Below are positions 63,832-64,000 of a stretch of 64,000 nucleotides of DNA, piece after piece. Location of the stretch: contig DGLB01000072.1 of the NCBI GenBank assembly GCA_002387845.1, forward strand, positions 63,717 to 127,716, read 5' to 3'. Made by a program: the position numbers and the translations under genes. The notes beneath the pieces are model-generated. The model searched no databases, was not told the DNA's origin, and worked only from the letters and a program-made list of their open reading frames with translations. The stretch comes from Stenotrophomonas maltophilia. Lineage in GTDB: Bacteria > Pseudomonadota > Gammaproteobacteria > Xanthomonadales > Xanthomonadaceae. The first letter of the stretch is position 1, and every line of letters starts with the position of its first letter.

Positions 63832-63920
63832 CAATCAAAGATCCCGGCATCCCATCATCCCAGCGTTCCGGCTTTCCGTCAGGGCGTGGCCCCGTCGCGT
63901 TGTCCGCGTACAAGGCGCAC

Positions 63921-63951
63921 AAAGAAAAACCCCGCTTAGGGACCAGCGGGG
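63921..63951 (-). terminator. rRNA operon terminator
   Basis: On the minus strand the stem CCCCGCT / AGCGGGG is followed by TTTTTCTTT. It lies 15 bases beyond the end of 5S rRNA. Confidence 0.9.
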
Positions 63952-63965
63952 CGTTGTGGGGAAAC

Positions 63966-64000
63966 CCTGGCGATGACCTACTCTCGCATCGCTTATGCCA
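63966..64000 (-). rRNA. rrf: 5S ribosomal RNA, 3' end only
   Basis: The minus strand reads TGGCATAAGCGATGCGAGAG followed by TAGGTCATCGCCAGGG, the conserved 3' end of Xanthomonadaceae 5S rRNA. The rest of the rRNA operon lies beyond the window. The exact mature end is approximate. Confidence 0.88.

Overview
The window looks like chromosome of a Stenotrophomonas-type member of the Xanthomonadaceae. The DNA is GC-rich. It carries many short GTAG-headed palindromes of the kind known as SMAG/REP elements in Stenotrophomonas. The core genes (acs, hemH, glyQS, tatABC, tamAB, an S46 peptidase) fit that family. No insertion sequence, prophage, CRISPR array or tRNA was seen. The right edge enters a ribosomal RNA operon: a terminator and the 3' end of 5S rRNA lie on the minus strand.

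Positions 1-15.6 kb hold an acetate module and signalling genes. A DcaP-type porin and an MHS-family transporter diverge from acs and a LuxR-type response regulator (CrbR/ErdR type). The probable cognate sensor, a CrbS-type hybrid kinase with an N-terminal sodium/solute symporter domain, lies about 5 kb away. Between them are mntP, with a yybP-ykoY manganese riboswitch, and an orphan gene. A second orphan gene, a membrane histidine kinase and a membrane protein with a degenerate GGDEF domain follow.

Positions 15.6-28 kb are one minus-strand operon for a putative cell-surface system. It encodes a 2.6-thousand-residue protein of DUF11 and SdrD_B-like repeats, a large outer-membrane barrel with an Ig-like N-terminus, and an OmpA-family protein. 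An OmpR-type response regulator lies just upstream. From 29 to 35.8 kb come a dipeptidyl-peptidase of the DPP11 type and an HscC chaperone operon with two membrane-bound J-like proteins. From 35.8 to 37.2 kb a SymE toxin locus sits among REP elements and is bracketed by two copies of a 75-bp repeat.

Positions 37.2-50.3 kb hold tamA-tamB and then a two-gene locus that is the best candidate for something new. A 2280-residue protein ends in a zinc-deaminase-like domain (CSE and PCxxxC motifs) in a C-terminal section of lower GC, and a 167-residue candidate immunity protein follows it 7 bases later.

Positions 50.4-61.7 kb are mostly housekeeping: glyQ-glyS, a lone PilB/GspE-type ATPase, a glutamine amidotransferase, a BPSS1780-like membrane protein, tatABC, a SYLF protein, hemH and an alpha/beta hydrolase. 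Positions 61.8-63.8 kb hold two overlapping orphan genes that appear to be diverged paralogues, then a tandemly repeated 159-bp element bounded by opposed GTAG palindromes, then the rRNA operon terminator.
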